This document shows, piece after piece, positions 1-9,119 of a stretch of 61,573 bases of DNA. Positions within the stretch are counted from its first letter, which is position 1, and every line of letters begins with the position of its first letter. The notes below the pieces were generated by a model. The model saw only the letters and a list, made by a program, of their open reading frames with translations. It did no database searches and was not told the DNA's origin. The DNA comes from Nocardia altamirensis NBRC 108246 (GTDB lineage: Bacteria > Actinomycetota > Actinomycetes > Mycobacteriales > Mycobacteriaceae). The DNA lies in NCBI RefSeq assembly GCF_001612685.1, contig NZ_BDAY01000075.1, positions 1 through 61,573 on the forward strand, read 5' to 3'. The translations under genes were made by a program, and so were the position numbers.

Positions 1-4
1 TATG

Positions 5-96
5 ACTCCGCTCAACGGCGGTGAGCAACCATTTCTCTCCGCTCAACCGGTCAACAACCATTTCTCTCCGCTCAATGCGCGCCAGCAAACCCTTCT
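5..96. repeat. Three imperfect ~30-bp tandem repeats
   Basis: Three adjacent units share the core CTCCGCTCAA followed some ten bases later by GCAACCATTTCT (slightly degenerate in the third unit). They start near 5, 37 and 66. The units directly abut, so this is a tandem repeat and not a CRISPR. It lies at the window edge, so its full extent is unknown. From 96 to 246 I see no gene. Confidence 0.6.
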
Positions 97-246
97 CTCC
101 CGTCGATCCATGGCATAGCAGTCGATTCGGTGCTCACGCGCGCATTTCCGTATCGGCTGCTCTGCGGGGACCCGGCATCATCTGCGTCGTCGACGTCACC
201 TCGGTCGCCGGCGCAATAGTGTTGTCGGCGAGAGCCTTCCACGGAC

Positions 247-284
247 GACGCCGGGCCGCCAACATTCGTTGGCGGCCCGGCGTC
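247..284 (-). terminator. Strong hairpin terminator
   Basis: A perfect 17-bp stem (GACGCCGGGCCGCCAAC, loop ATTC, and its complement) lies just downstream of the leftward secreted-protein gene that ends at 319. There is no long T run, as is usual in high-GC actinobacteria. Confidence 0.8.
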
Positions 285-318
285 TGGCGTCACGGGCGGT
301 TATCGACCGAGCGCAGGA

Positions 319-594
319 TCAGCGGGGGCCGCGGTCGGGCCGCGGTACCCAGACGAACTTGTAGTTACCGATATGCTTGCATTCGTAGAACCCGCCTTGC
401 AGCCAGACGATTTTGCCGTCCTGCCCTGGCGAGCAGTACATCTCGGCCGCATTGAACGACGACGGGACTTGCTGGGCGGACACGGCTGCTGGAATTGAGG
501 TTGTCGCCTCGGTCGCTGCCTGGGCAGGCAAGGTGAGCATGCTTACCCCCGCCGCAATTCCAATAGCGGTGGCGGCCAATCGAATTCTTGTCAT
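319..594 (-). CDS. Small secreted protein
   Basis: This 91-residue protein has a clear Sec signal peptide: a basic start (MTRIR), a hydrophobic stretch, and a likely AQA cleavage site near residue 26. The mature part is about 65 residues and holds two cysteines, which could form one disulfide. It ends in a basic tail. I recognise no family; it resembles the many short secreted proteins of Nocardia and mycobacteria, including the one at 29756 in this window. The gene stands alone and is followed by a strong terminator. A divergent promoter region of about 200 bp separates it from the Clp-N gene. Confidence 0.7.
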   Translation of the reverse strand: MTRIRLAATAIGIAAGVSMLTLPAQAATEATTSIPAAVSAQQVPSSFNAAEMYCSPGQDGKIVWLQGGFYECKHIGNYKFVWVPRPDRGPR

Positions 595-799
595 GTGAAT
601 AGATCCCCTTTATCGCGTCGACGCAGATCGAGCGCCGATCGAAACCGACGGTAACACCGTGGCACGGGGGTCGGAATATCTTGAGACTGCCAAAAGCATT
701 GCGGCACAACAGCTGAATTGCTGCCATCATCGATCACGAGCTGCGAATGTCCACCGGTATCGCATTGCCGAACTTCGGTGGCTCGGGCACTATTGATAT

Positions 800-1417
800 A
801 TGGATCTGCTCAATCTCGGAGCTAGTGAAGCTAATCGGCTGCAGCAGGGCTGGATCGCCCCCGAACATACGGTGCTCGGTATATTGCGTGGCGATCCCGA
901 CGACATCGCGCGGCGCGCACTCGAGCAAGCGGGGCTCGACACCACAACCGTCGAGAACAGTCTGAAAAGAATCGGTTCGGCCGAAACCGGTGACGGGTTG
1001 AGCCCGAACCTGAGGTGGTACACGGTCCATGGCCGCGCCGAAGGTATTGCTTGTGCTTTCGGCGCCGCCGAACCCGGTGCTGTGCATTTCGTCCTGGCGG
1101 TCCTGTGGGATCGCACCCGATGGTTGTTTGCTGACATCCCTGGCCCGACTCGCGAGGAGGTCGTCGCCGCGTTGGTCGGCCTTGGCGTCGAATTGCCGCG
1201 AGCTCCGTTGCCGGAGTTGGAGCTCTCGACGCGGATGGATACCTACGTCGAATTCCCGCGGCGCGCCCTCGATGATGTCTTGGCGCTGCTCACTACCCGG
1301 CACCCACCCGGCGACGGATTGACGTGGGGATTCAACTACAAGGACGACGAGACCGCCTATGTTCGGGCGGAGGCGGGCATCGACGTGCAAGCCATTGTTG
1401 CCGAGGCGCTCGCGTAA
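800..1417 (+). CDS. Clp N-terminal-domain protein
   Basis: This 205-residue protein begins with a stretch (about residues 8-50, with the pattern EANRL..G.I.PEHTVLGILRG) typical of the helical repeat of the ClpA/ClpB/ClpC N-terminal domain, which binds adaptors and substrates. A second, weaker half follows. No AAA+ ATPase module is present, so it cannot be an unfoldase by itself. Stand-alone Clp-N proteins are common in actinobacteria and are thought to act as adaptors or ligand-binding proteins; its partner here is unknown. The ATG at 800 was chosen because homology begins directly after it. Confidence 0.75.
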   Translation: MDLLNLGASEANRLQQGWIAPEHTVLGILRGDPDDIARRALEQAGLDTTTVENSLKRIGSAETGDGLSPNLRWYTVHGRAEGIACAFGAAEPGAVHFVLAVLWDRTRWLFADIPGPTREEVVAALVGLGVELPRAPLPELELSTRMDTYVEFPRRALDDVLALLTTRHPPGDGLTWGFNYKDDETAYVRAEAGIDVQAIVAEALA

Positions 1418-1440
1418 CAGGGCTCCTGCGGATAGCCGCG

Positions 1441-1552
1441 CCACCCGATGTCGTGCGGCAGCGTGGTCGCAGATTCTCCACCCGATGTCGTACGGCAACG
1501 CGGTCGTAGATTCTCCACCCGATATCGTGCGGCAACGCGGGCACGGATTCCC
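1441..1552. repeat. Three 37-bp tandem repeats
   Basis: Three contiguous copies of a 37-bp unit (1441-1477, 1478-1514, 1515-about 1552) begin CCACCCGATGTCGTGCGGCA and end with AGATTCT or GGATTCC. Copies differ at a few positions only. They sit between two convergent genes (Clp-N and the DUF2511 lipoprotein), so they are non-coding or part of a termination or minisatellite region. Confidence 0.75.
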
Positions 1553-1595
1553 CTCCGGACGAACCGTGCCCGCGCCGCCGCCGCCGGCGACGTCG

Positions 1596-1991
1596 TCAGC
1601 CTGCGAACTTGCACAACTGCAGCGCTCGGCTCCGCAGCGCGCCCAAGCTGATCTTGTCGCCGCCGGAACCGTTGGCGCGCAACGGTTCTATGCTGGCCAG
1701 CCCCGCCTGCTCGGCCGTGTCGTTGAGCGCGTAGGACGTGCCGTCGGGCACAACGAACACCGCCTGCCCGCCCGCGCGGCACTCGATGGTGCCGCGATCA
1801 ACGGTGAACGGCCAGAGGAAGCCCAGGTTCTCACTGGCCACCGCCTGGCTGTTCGAGGTCGGTTCCGGCAGGGCAACCGGGCTCGGATGCGCGGGATCCT
1901 TCGATCCCGAGCCGCCGCCGCACGCGCTGACCACGAGTGCCCCCGTTACCGCGAGGCCGATCGACAATATGGTTCGGACCTGCGAGTTCAT
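1596..1991 (-). CDS. YebY/DUF2511-family lipoprotein
   Basis: The protein has a lipoprotein signal peptide with a lipobox ending LVVSAC at about residue 24, followed by a Gly/Ser linker. The rest matches the DUF2511 pattern known from E. coli YebY: a WPFTVDRGTIEC block, VVPDGTSYALNDTA, and a terminal LRSRALQLC. The two spaced cysteines are typical of the family. The role is unknown; the lipid anchor places it on the outer face of the membrane. I start at the ATG at 1991 (MNSQVRTIL) rather than eight codons upstream, because that gives a normal signal peptide. Confidence 0.75.
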   Translation of the reverse strand: MNSQVRTILSIGLAVTGALVVSACGGGSGSKDPAHPSPVALPEPTSNSQAVASENLGFLWPFTVDRGTIECRAGGQAVFVVPDGTSYALNDTAEQAGLASIEPLRANGSGGDKISLGALRSRALQLCKFAG

Positions 1992-2139
1992 TCTTTCCTC
2001 CACCTGTGTCGGCATGCCCTTCTACCCATAACGTTGCGCACTGCCGACTTTCGGTTCACGGACGTCATGGCAGCGGCGACGGCGGTTTCGGTCGGTAGCG
2101 TCGGAACCGAACTAGCCGGGCAAGTCACTGGAGGGGACC

Positions 2140-3216
2140 GTGTCGACGCATTCACCATCTCGGATCGATATCGTCTGTCCGACGTTCAACCGGTCGACGG
2201 CGATCCGGGCGACGATCGACAGCGTGCTGGCGCAGACCGTCGAGGACTGGACGCTGCTTGTCGTTTCGGACGGCTCCACCGACGACACGGACGACATCGT
2301 TCGGGCCTATCGCGACCCGCGAATCCGGCTGCTGCGGGTCGAGTCGTACGGGCATCCCGGGGGACCGCGCAATGCGGGCGTCGCGGCGGCGACCGCACCG
2401 TTCGTCGCCTATCTGGATCACGACGACCGCTGGGCGCCAACACATCTGGCGGTGCTGCTCCGGCTGCTGGACGGTGGTGCCGCGTTCGCGACGACGGGTT
2501 GCGTTCGCGTCGACGAGGCGGGCGCGGAGTTGGACCGCAGCGGCCTGATCGATCGGATCTGGCATCCGGAGCTACAGACCGTCAACGGGATGTTCGAGCC
2601 GTCCCGCGTCGGCCATGTCCGAACCGTGCTCGCCGAGCTGGGCGGCTGGACGACGATCCATGCCGGCTACGAGGATTGGGATCTCTGGTTTCGCGCGGCG
2701 CGGCACGGCCACGATTTCGCCATTGCCACGGAACACACGGCACTGCTGACTATCGGTCCCGGGTCGCGGCGCAACGGACTACGTCCGCCGCAGGCGGTGG
2801 TGTTCGACCGAGTTGCCGATCGTGACGTCGCCGCGGCCGTCGTCCATGCCGCCAGGTCGGAGCCGCACCGGATGGCCGCGCGGGCCGACTGTCTTACCGA
2901 AATGTGTGCCTGGTACGCGGATTTGGCGGGCTCTACTCGCTACCGGGTTGCCGATCACGTCCCGGACCACCTCGAAGTTCAGCTCCGCGCCGACTTCATT
3001 CGGCACGACAAGCCTTGTCTGCTGGAGGAATTGACCATCGCCCCGGTCGGCGACGAGTGGGCGATACTCCTGCCGCTGTGGTGTGCCACCTCCGAGCATG
3101 CCCAAGCCATCGGCCGGGTGCTGCGCGACCGATTCCCCGGGCAGTTCGCGTACTTGCGTGCCCTGATCGCCGATCAGAGCGTCGAGGTGCGGGCCGCCCG
3201 CAGCACCGCGACGTAG
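2140..3216 (+). CDS. Family 2 glycosyltransferase
   Basis: This is a 358-residue cytosolic GT-A fold enzyme that moves a sugar from an activated nucleotide donor. Visible motifs are VCPTFNRS near the N-terminus, VSDGSTDDT (nucleotide binding), GGPRNAGV, and YLDHDDRW, in which the DHDD carries the metal-binding DxD function. A GYEDWDLWFRAA stretch follows in the acceptor half. The acceptor is unknown. The GTG start at 2140 has a strong GGAGGGGA ribosome site just upstream. The 3' end overlaps the convergent ABC gene by 43 bp, and no other sugar genes are adjacent. Confidence 0.88.
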   Translation: MSTHSPSRIDIVCPTFNRSTAIRATIDSVLAQTVEDWTLLVVSDGSTDDTDDIVRAYRDPRIRLLRVESYGHPGGPRNAGVAAATAPFVAYLDHDDRWAPTHLAVLLRLLDGGAAFATTGCVRVDEAGAELDRSGLIDRIWHPELQTVNGMFEPSRVGHVRTVLAELGGWTTIHAGYEDWDLWFRAARHGHDFAIATEHTALLTIGPGSRRNGLRPPQAVVFDRVADRDVAAAVVHAARSEPHRMAARADCLTEMCAWYADLAGSTRYRVADHVPDHLEVQLRADFIRHDKPCLLEELTIAPVGDEWAILLPLWCATSEHAQAIGRVLRDRFPGQFAYLRALIADQSVEVRAARSTAT

Positions 3217-4049
3217 CCGTCGTCCAATGTCGGTGCCACCGGCCGTGATTCGGGCGGTGGCACCGGCCCGACGATCCGATATTCCATGCCGTCGGCGGTG
3301 CTTGTCACATTCACTACGGTGAAGTCCCCGTCGGGCTGGGCGGATGCACGCAGGAGATGCGTCTGTCCTTCGGCCATGCCGACCAACCCGGCGGTGGTGC
3401 CGTGATAGACCAGGCTGCCCTCGGTGAGGACGGCCGCCATGGGGCAGCTGTGTGCCACGTCGTCGAGGATGTGGGTCGAGAGCACCACGATGCGATCGCC
3501 ACCGAGCTGCCCGAGCAGCGTGCGGAAGCGGATGCGTTCCTCGGGGTCGAGCCCCGCCGTCGGTTCGTCGACGATGATGATCTTCGGGTCACCGAGGAGC
3601 GACTGGGCGATGCCGAGCCTGCGCTTCATGCCGCCGGAGTACCGGCTGATCCGTTGCGTGCCAACGGCTTCCAGGCCGACACGAGCCAGGAGCGCGTCGA
3701 TTTGGGACCGCCGGGTCCGCTTGTCGTCGATTCCCTTGAGCAGGGCGACGTAGTCGAGCAACTCGCGTCCGGTGAGGTCGGGATAGAGCGCGAGTTCCTG
3801 CGGGAGATACCCGAGCAGTCGTTTGACCGCGGAACGTCCCGCGGCGGTGGCCATGTCGTAGCCGCACACGTGGACCGTGCCCGACGTGGGGTGCATGGTC
3901 CCGGTGAGAATGCGGATCAGGGTGGTCTTGCCTGCGCCGTTGGTGCCGAGCAGTCCGGTCATTCCCTCGGTGATCGTCAGGTCGACGTCGCGCAGCGCGG
4001 CCGCGTTTCCGCGGTAGACCTTGGTCAGGTTTCGTATCGTGATCGTCAT
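3174..4049 (-). CDS. ABC transporter ATP-binding protein
   Basis: A 291-residue ATPase of the ABC-2 exporter class. Visible are Walker A (GTNGAGKTT), the signature YSGGMKRR, Walker B (IIIVDEPTAGLDP) and the H-loop STHILDDV. A C-terminal domain of about 80 residues follows the catalytic core. It is the last gene of a leftward operon with two membrane proteins (4067-4846 and 4843-5472) and presumably powers them as an exporter. The ATG at 4049 starts directly with the ATPase fold (MTITIRNLTKVY). The substrate is unknown. Confidence 0.9.
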   Translation of the reverse strand: MTITIRNLTKVYRGNAAALRDVDLTITEGMTGLLGTNGAGKTTLIRILTGTMHPTSGTVHVCGYDMATAAGRSAVKRLLGYLPQELALYPDLTGRELLDYVALLKGIDDKRTRRSQIDALLARVGLEAVGTQRISRYSGGMKRRLGIAQSLLGDPKIIIVDEPTAGLDPEERIRFRTLLGQLGGDRIVVLSTHILDDVAHSCPMAAVLTEGSLVYHGTTAGLVGMAEGQTHLLRASAQPDGDFTVVNVTSTADGMEYRIVGPVPPPESRPVAPTLDDGYVAVLRAARTSTL

Positions 4050-4066
4050 CCGAACTCCGTTCCGGC

Positions 4067-4846
4067 TCAACGGCTCTTGGTCAGGGCCAGGTGGCCGACG
4101 AGGAAGGCGAGCAGTGTCGTGGCGAGGGTGATCGCCAGCGCGGCGATCGCGGCGGCGGCGCCTGCCGTCGGGTGCAACCAGTCGGCATCCGATGTGGAGA
4201 GCGTGACGTTGAGCCATTGTGCCGCTTGGTAATCGCCGAGCGGCGACAGGATGGTCTGTGCCGTCGTCGGGATCGGCACGAGGGGGGTCAGCGCGGTGGC
4301 CCAGTACCAGAACGGCACGACAAGCACCCGGGTAACGGCGCCGGGGAGCAGCAGGCTCGCGACATTGGCGAGCATGGTGAGCAGCAGAGAGCCGGGCAGC
4401 ACGATCGTCATCAAGCCGATCACCGCGGCGCCGAGCGGCCGCGCCGAGCTCGCGGTCACCGACAGCCACGCGCCCATGACAAGGAGAACCAGACCACCTG
4501 GTATCGAGGCGACCAACCACGGCCCGAGGATGATTCCGGCCGACCGAGTACGGCCGCCCGCGGGTGTCGCGTCGAACAGCTCGCGCAGTCCTGGTTTGCG
4601 TTGCCCGGCCAACTGATCCGCGAGCACGATGGCGATGCCGATGGAGCCGAGGAAGTTGATCAGCAGCGCGGTGTCGCCGACCGCCGCGATCTCGTCGGTT
4701 CGGTTTCGCCCGTTGGGAAATCCCGAGAGCAGCAGGATCAATACGCAAAGTGGGATCAGCGACAACCACACGATGCGGTGTCTGGCGGTGAGGATCGCCT
4801 CGTAGCGGATGGTGGCGCGAAGCGCGGGGGCAGGCACTCGCATCAT
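4067..4846 (-). CDS. ABC transporter permease
   Basis: A 259-residue protein with about six hydrophobic membrane segments. It starts with a cytoplasmic helix (APALRATIRYEAILTARHR) and a first membrane segment, as in ABC-2 permeases. The start is a double ATG (4846/4843) that overlaps the stop of the upstream membrane gene in an ATGA arrangement, which implies coupled translation. It precedes the ATPase at 4049 by 17 bp. It probably forms the channel with the 4843-5472 protein. Confidence 0.8.
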   Translation of the reverse strand: MMRVPAPALRATIRYEAILTARHRIVWLSLIPLCVLILLLSGFPNGRNRTDEIAAVGDTALLINFLGSIGIAIVLADQLAGQRKPGLRELFDATPAGGRTRSAGIILGPWLVASIPGGLVLLVMGAWLSVTASSARPLGAAVIGLMTIVLPGSLLLTMLANVASLLLPGAVTRVLVVPFWYWATALTPLVPIPTTAQTILSPLGDYQAAQWLNVTLSTSDADWLHPTAGAAAAIAALAITLATTLLAFLVGHLALTKSR

Positions 4847-5472
4847 CCAGTCGCTCCGCGCAGTTGCGCCTCGCTGTCCATCGCGCGAAGTCCCGTCAGC
4901 CAGAGCGCAGACAAGGCGACGAGCAGGAACAGCACGGCTTGCGCCTGCTTGGCGCCGATCACCTGATCCAGCACCAACAGCTTCGCCAGCCACAGTGTGC
5001 TGACGATCGTGGCCGCGCCCGCGGTGGAACGGTGGGTCGTCACCACGTACGCGGCGACGCCGACCAGTGCGAGCGCGAGCGCCGCGTTGTTGATCAACAG
5101 ACCGCCGACGTGTTCGTTCGCGGCGGCTACCGTCAGCAGCCCGAGCAGGAGTATCGCGCCGCCGACCGCAGCGATGACCAGCGCGATCCGGCGCGCCAGG
5201 GTCAGCAGGTAGGGCGTCTGCACGGTGAGCTGCAGCTCGATCATCTGCTCGCCACCGAGCGCGGCAGCCGTGGTGAGCCCGGCCGCCAGCGGCACGGTCG
5301 CCGCCGCTGCACTGTCGATCGCGGGCACAGTGCCAAGGAGGGTCGCGGCGATGCCGACCGCGGCCGCGGCCGCGACCGGTGTGGTCAGGACCGCCCGTCC
5401 GCATCGCCGAATTTCGTACAGCCACATCGGATTCACAGAAGAGTGGTAGCGCCGTCGCGCCGATCGGTTCAT
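4843..5472 (-). CDS. ABC exporter membrane protein
   Basis: About 209 residues with five or six membrane segments rich in Ala, Val and Leu. The residues VNPMWLYEIRRCGRAVLTTP near the start resemble the N-terminal amphipathic region of ABC-2 permeases. The ATG at 5472 overlaps the stop of the upstream broken gene (ATGA), which supports this start; an internal ATG at 5427 (MWLYEIRR) is an alternative. It is the second membrane subunit of the leftward exporter operon. Confidence 0.7.
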   Translation of the reverse strand: MNRSARRRYHSSVNPMWLYEIRRCGRAVLTTPVAAAAAVGIAATLLGTVPAIDSAAAATVPLAAGLTTAAALGGEQMIELQLTVQTPYLLTLARRIALVIAAVGGAILLLGLLTVAAANEHVGGLLINNAALALALVGVAAYVVTTHRSTAGAATIVSTLWLAKLLVLDQVIGAKQAQAVLFLLVALSALWLTGLRAMDSEAQLRGATG

Positions 5473-5705
5473 GCCGCGGCGGCGCTGAATCGGGGCTTCG
5501 TCATGCCGACGACCGCCACAACCAGCAGCACCGCGGCGATCGCGACGGTCAGTGCCGAGGTGGACCAGAGCGGCTGGATGATCGCGCCGATCCGATGCGC
5601 CGGTCCGGCCGAGGACGCCCCGGCCGCTCCGAGCAGCCACACCACGCCGCCCGCGACCGCGCCGACCGTGCTGGAACGCCACACCGCGCAGACCGTCTGG
5701 TCGGT
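5469..5705 (-). pseudogene. 3' remnant of a membrane-protein gene
   Basis: Only the last roughly 75 codons look like protein: two membrane segments (TVGAVAGGVVWLLGAAGA and LTVAIAAVLLVVAVVGM) ending in KPRFSAAAA. Its stop overlaps the start of the next gene in an ATGA, so it was originally the first or an early gene of this exporter operon. Upstream of about 5705 the reading frame runs antisense into the dehydratase gene and loses any protein character. No ATG start exists in the coding-like part. I infer that the 5' part has been deleted. A very short functional protein starting at a GTG remains possible. Confidence 0.6.
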
Positions 5706-7715
5706 ATCAGAGAGCTGCTCGACCCCGCCCGCGGGCTCGGCGCGCCGGACGGATACACCTGGCCGACCACCGAAGCCGCCACCGCGAACCCGACGATCCA
5801 GCGCGATCCCGCACGAATGCGCTTGTTGCACCGGTTGCTCGGCGCGGCACTGCGGGACGGAGCCAACGAGGTAGAGCTGACCGACGCGATGATCGGCGAG
5901 CTGATCATCGACGAGCCGGTGCACGCAGCGGTGCCCAACTCGTGCGAACTGACGTTCCATGTCGTCGCGCCGTCACTGGATGCATTGTCCGACGGTGACT
6001 TTCGCCTCGTCGTTGCGCCCAGCCCCGGATCCCATCACGCGGGGGCGACGCTGGCTCGGTTCGCCGATCTACTCCCTCCGGAGGCGAGCGCCATCGTGGC
6101 GGCGGAGTCCGCGGCGATTCCGGTACACGTCAACGATGCGGTCCGGGTCGACCTCGCCTTCATGCCACGATCGGGCAAAGCCGCGAACCTCACGCACACC
6201 GTCGCGCATAACGGGAAACGCATCGCCGTCGGCCTGCCCGATGCCACCGGAGTGGAGGAGATCGCGCTCGCCGACGTGGCCATCGGGGCGACCACGGAGC
6301 GACTGTGCGCGGTACAGCTGTCCACCGGCCGCGAGATTGTGCCGGTGCTCAACAACATGGTCAGCGCAATGACGCAGGCGCCGAACGCCGCTCGGCTGCT
6401 GTGGGAGATCGGCTTGGAGGGGCAACGCCTCTGGGAGCCGTGGACGTGGGCGGCCTTGGCGGAGATGCCCTTCGTGCCACGCATCAGGCATGGGCGGATC
6501 GTGCTCGCGCCCGCGGTGTGGCGGTTGGATGTGCTGATCGGTGTGCCCGAGGCCGACTTCGCGCGCGCGGTGGCGCAGTGGCGCCGCGAATGGCGCGTGC
6601 CGGAGCGAATTCTCGTCGTCCAGATGGATCAGCGACTGTTGTTCGACCTGAGCGATCCCGCCCACCTCGAACTGCTGTGGGACGAGCTGCGCAAGGATCC
6701 GGCGATCGTCGCGCACGAGGTGCCCGGCGCCGAGGGATCGTACGACGGCATCGGTGGACACACGAGGGAAGTTGTTGTGCCGCTGTCGCGCCGGGACAGT
6801 CGGCCGTCGCGCTCAGCGCACGGCGGTTACGCCGAAATGCCTCGGACACCGGCCGGGCTCGGCAGCGATTGGCTGTACTTGGAGATCTATCTCCCTTCGG
6901 CATGCCAAGGTGACTTCCTCCGGACCGAGCTGCGCGAATTGGTCGACGCAGGCCGGGAATACGGATGCGATCGCTGGTTCTTCATCCGATACACGGGCCC
7001 GGACGGGCCGCATCTGCGTGTTCGCTTCCACGGCGATCCGGACACACTGTGGGCACAGGCCGCACCCGCGCTCGGCGCGAAACTCGACAGCTGGCAACAC
7101 GCCGGGCTCATTCGGACGCATCGAGTCTGCCCCTACGATCCGGAAGCCGAGCGCTACGGGGGCCGAGCGGCGATAGCCGCGGCCGAGCGAGTCTTCGAAG
7201 CAGACAGCCAGGCCGCGATCGCATTCCTGGACCTGGTCGAGGATCCGGCGTGCCCGCACTCACTCGACACGGTCGCCGCCGTCTCGGTCGCCGCGCTGGC
7301 CGCGGCTTTCGGTGCGCCGGAACCGGACTCGACGTCGGATACCGGGTGCGGCGACGACGCCGCGGCGGCCTGGTTGTCGCTGACCGGCTCGCGGGGCGAC
7401 CTCCCGACGGCGTTCCGGGTGGATGCCAAGCGCTGGCGCGCGCTGATCGATCCGTACGGCGACTGGCCGGCATTGCGTGCAGATCCCTACGGCGCGGCCG
7501 TGCTCGACGCACTGCAGGCTCGCGACGCTGCGGTTCGCGCATTGCGGTCGGCCCTGTCGGGCTCCCGCACCAGACACCCTCGGTTGATCGGCAGCCTGAT
7601 GCACATGACCTGCATTCGACTCTTCGGTGGTGACAGCGACCGGGAGCGAGCGGTCGTCGCCATCGCCCGCGGCGCGGTGCAGGACAACCTCAACAGAAGA
7701 AGGCATACACGATGA
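5700..7715 (+). pseudogene. LanB-type dehydratase, N-terminally truncated
   Basis: About 670 residues match the C-terminal two thirds of actinobacterial LanB dehydratases. These enzymes use glutamyl-tRNA to glutamylate Ser/Thr of a precursor and then eliminate glutamate to give dehydroamino acids. Homology starts abruptly near 5700 with ELLDPARGLGAPDGY, which in full-length (about 1,000-residue) enzymes lies some 330-400 residues in. Then come the late glutamylation part (ELTFHVVAPSLDAL..GDFRLVV) and an apparently complete SpaB-C/elimination domain from about 6870 (DWLYLEIYLP, FIRYTGPDGPHLRVRF). No good start precedes the homology; the ATG at 5817 would give a shorter product. The stop overlaps the lanC ATG. 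The missing part should abolish glutamylation unless supplied elsewhere. Confidence 0.75.
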
Positions 7716-9106
7716 GCAATGCCCTGCAGCAGCACCGGGTTTCGGTGGCCGAACGCGCCGCCGAAGCCGTCACCCTGGTGGCCGAGCGGCTCGCCGACCC
7801 CGAGGTCGTCGCGGAGGTCGCGGGTCGGCCGGACAATCATGATCCCCTCTTCGGTGCGACGATGTGGGGCCCGATGACGCTGTCTACCGGCTTGCCGGGT
7901 ACCGCGTCGTTCTATGCCGAACTGGCCAGGATCAACCCGCGCTGGTCGGCGACCACCCACCGGCATCTGCAGGCGGCGGGCGCCGCGATGCCGACCCAGC
8001 CGAGCAGGGGATTGCATGCGGGCCCCGCCTCGCTGCTCGCGGCCGCGCAAGGATGTGGTGACCACTATCCCGGCTTGCGGCGGCGGCTCGCGGACTGGCT
8101 CGCCGACGACCAGCTCACCCGGTTGCAACGGCTCAAGCCGGAAGTGGGACACGGCATTTCGTGGGAGTCCTACGATCTCATCAACGGGCTGTCCGGCACC
8201 GCGCGGCTGCTGCTCGATGCGGTCGACGACCCCGCCGAGAAGAGCGCGGAGGTCGAGCGGGCGCTCACCGAAACGTTGGCGCACCTGGTGGCCATCAGCG
8301 TGCCGATCACCGTCGATGGTCACGTCGTGCCCGGCTGGTGGGTACCGGTGGAACTGCAGCCCGTGGAACAGGATCGCCTCGACTACCCGCGCGGTGACTT
8401 CAATCTCGGTCTCGCGCACGGGATTCCCGGACCGGTCATGGTCCTGGCGCTGGCGCTGGAGCGCGGGCATGAGGTGCCCGGGCACCGTGAGGCCCTCGTG
8501 CGCATGGTGGAGTGGCTGATTCGCTGGATCAGCGTCGACGATCAAGGCACCTACTGGCCGTGCCGCGTCGGATTCGACGACGAGATCGCCGACACGCCAA
8601 CGGAATCCCTGTTCACCAGGACCGCATGGTGCTACGGCGCACCAGGGGTGGCGGCCGCTGTGTATCAGGCGGGCCGCACTCTCGACAACCCGGCATGGCG
8701 CGCGCACGCGCTCCGGGCCATGCACGACGCGCTGGCCAGAGACGAATCACGGTGGACCCTGGCCGGACCCACCGTGTGCCACGGCTATGCGGGGCTGTTG
8801 CAGATCGTGCACCGGATCGGCAGCGCCGAACAGGACGAGGTACTGCTCGGGGCGCGGGCCAGGCTCGCCGAGACGATCCTGGACATGGCAGATCCCGACG
8901 CGCCCTTCGTCTTTCGGCATCCGATGCGCTATCCGCGGTCGGCGCCGGGTCCGACCGAGTTCAAGCTGCTCGATGTCGCAGGGATCCTCGAAGGTTCGGC
9001 CGGCGTGGCCTGCGCGCTGCTGTCGGTGATTCCGCCAGGGCTGCTCGGCGACGCCGTCGCATCGGAAACGTATCGGGCGTGGGACCGTGCCCTCGGCCTC
9101 TGCTGA
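7712..9106 (+). CDS. lanC: LanC-type lanthionine cyclase
   Basis: A 464-residue lanthionine synthetase C homologue, which catalyses Michael addition of Cys thiols to dehydroamino acids in a precursor peptide. All three zinc ligands are present: Cys307 (TAWCYGAPG) and Cys356-His357 (VCHGYAG). The repeated Gly-rich turns of the alpha/alpha barrel are visible (LSTGLPGTASF, LINGLSGTARLL, LGLAHGIPGPV, EGSAGVACAL). It starts at an ATG overlapping the dehydratase stop (ATGA), so the two were co-translated. The cyclase itself looks intact although its partner is truncated. Confidence 0.92.
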   Translation: MSNALQQHRVSVAERAAEAVTLVAERLADPEVVAEVAGRPDNHDPLFGATMWGPMTLSTGLPGTASFYAELARINPRWSATTHRHLQAAGAAMPTQPSRGLHAGPASLLAAAQGCGDHYPGLRRRLADWLADDQLTRLQRLKPEVGHGISWESYDLINGLSGTARLLLDAVDDPAEKSAEVERALTETLAHLVAISVPITVDGHVVPGWWVPVELQPVEQDRLDYPRGDFNLGLAHGIPGPVMVLALALERGHEVPGHREALVRMVEWLIRWISVDDQGTYWPCRVGFDDEIADTPTESLFTRTAWCYGAPGVAAAVYQAGRTLDNPAWRAHALRAMHDALARDESRWTLAGPTVCHGYAGLLQIVHRIGSAEQDEVLLGARARLAETILDMADPDAPFVFRHPMRYPRSAPGPTEFKLLDVAGILEGSAGVACALLSVIPPGLLGDAVASETYRAWDRALGLC

Positions 9107-9119
9107 CGAGGGGATACGC

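Noticed and set aside
1441..1552. CRISPR array
   Set aside because: Units abut without spacers, and no cas genes are present. The same holds for 5-96.
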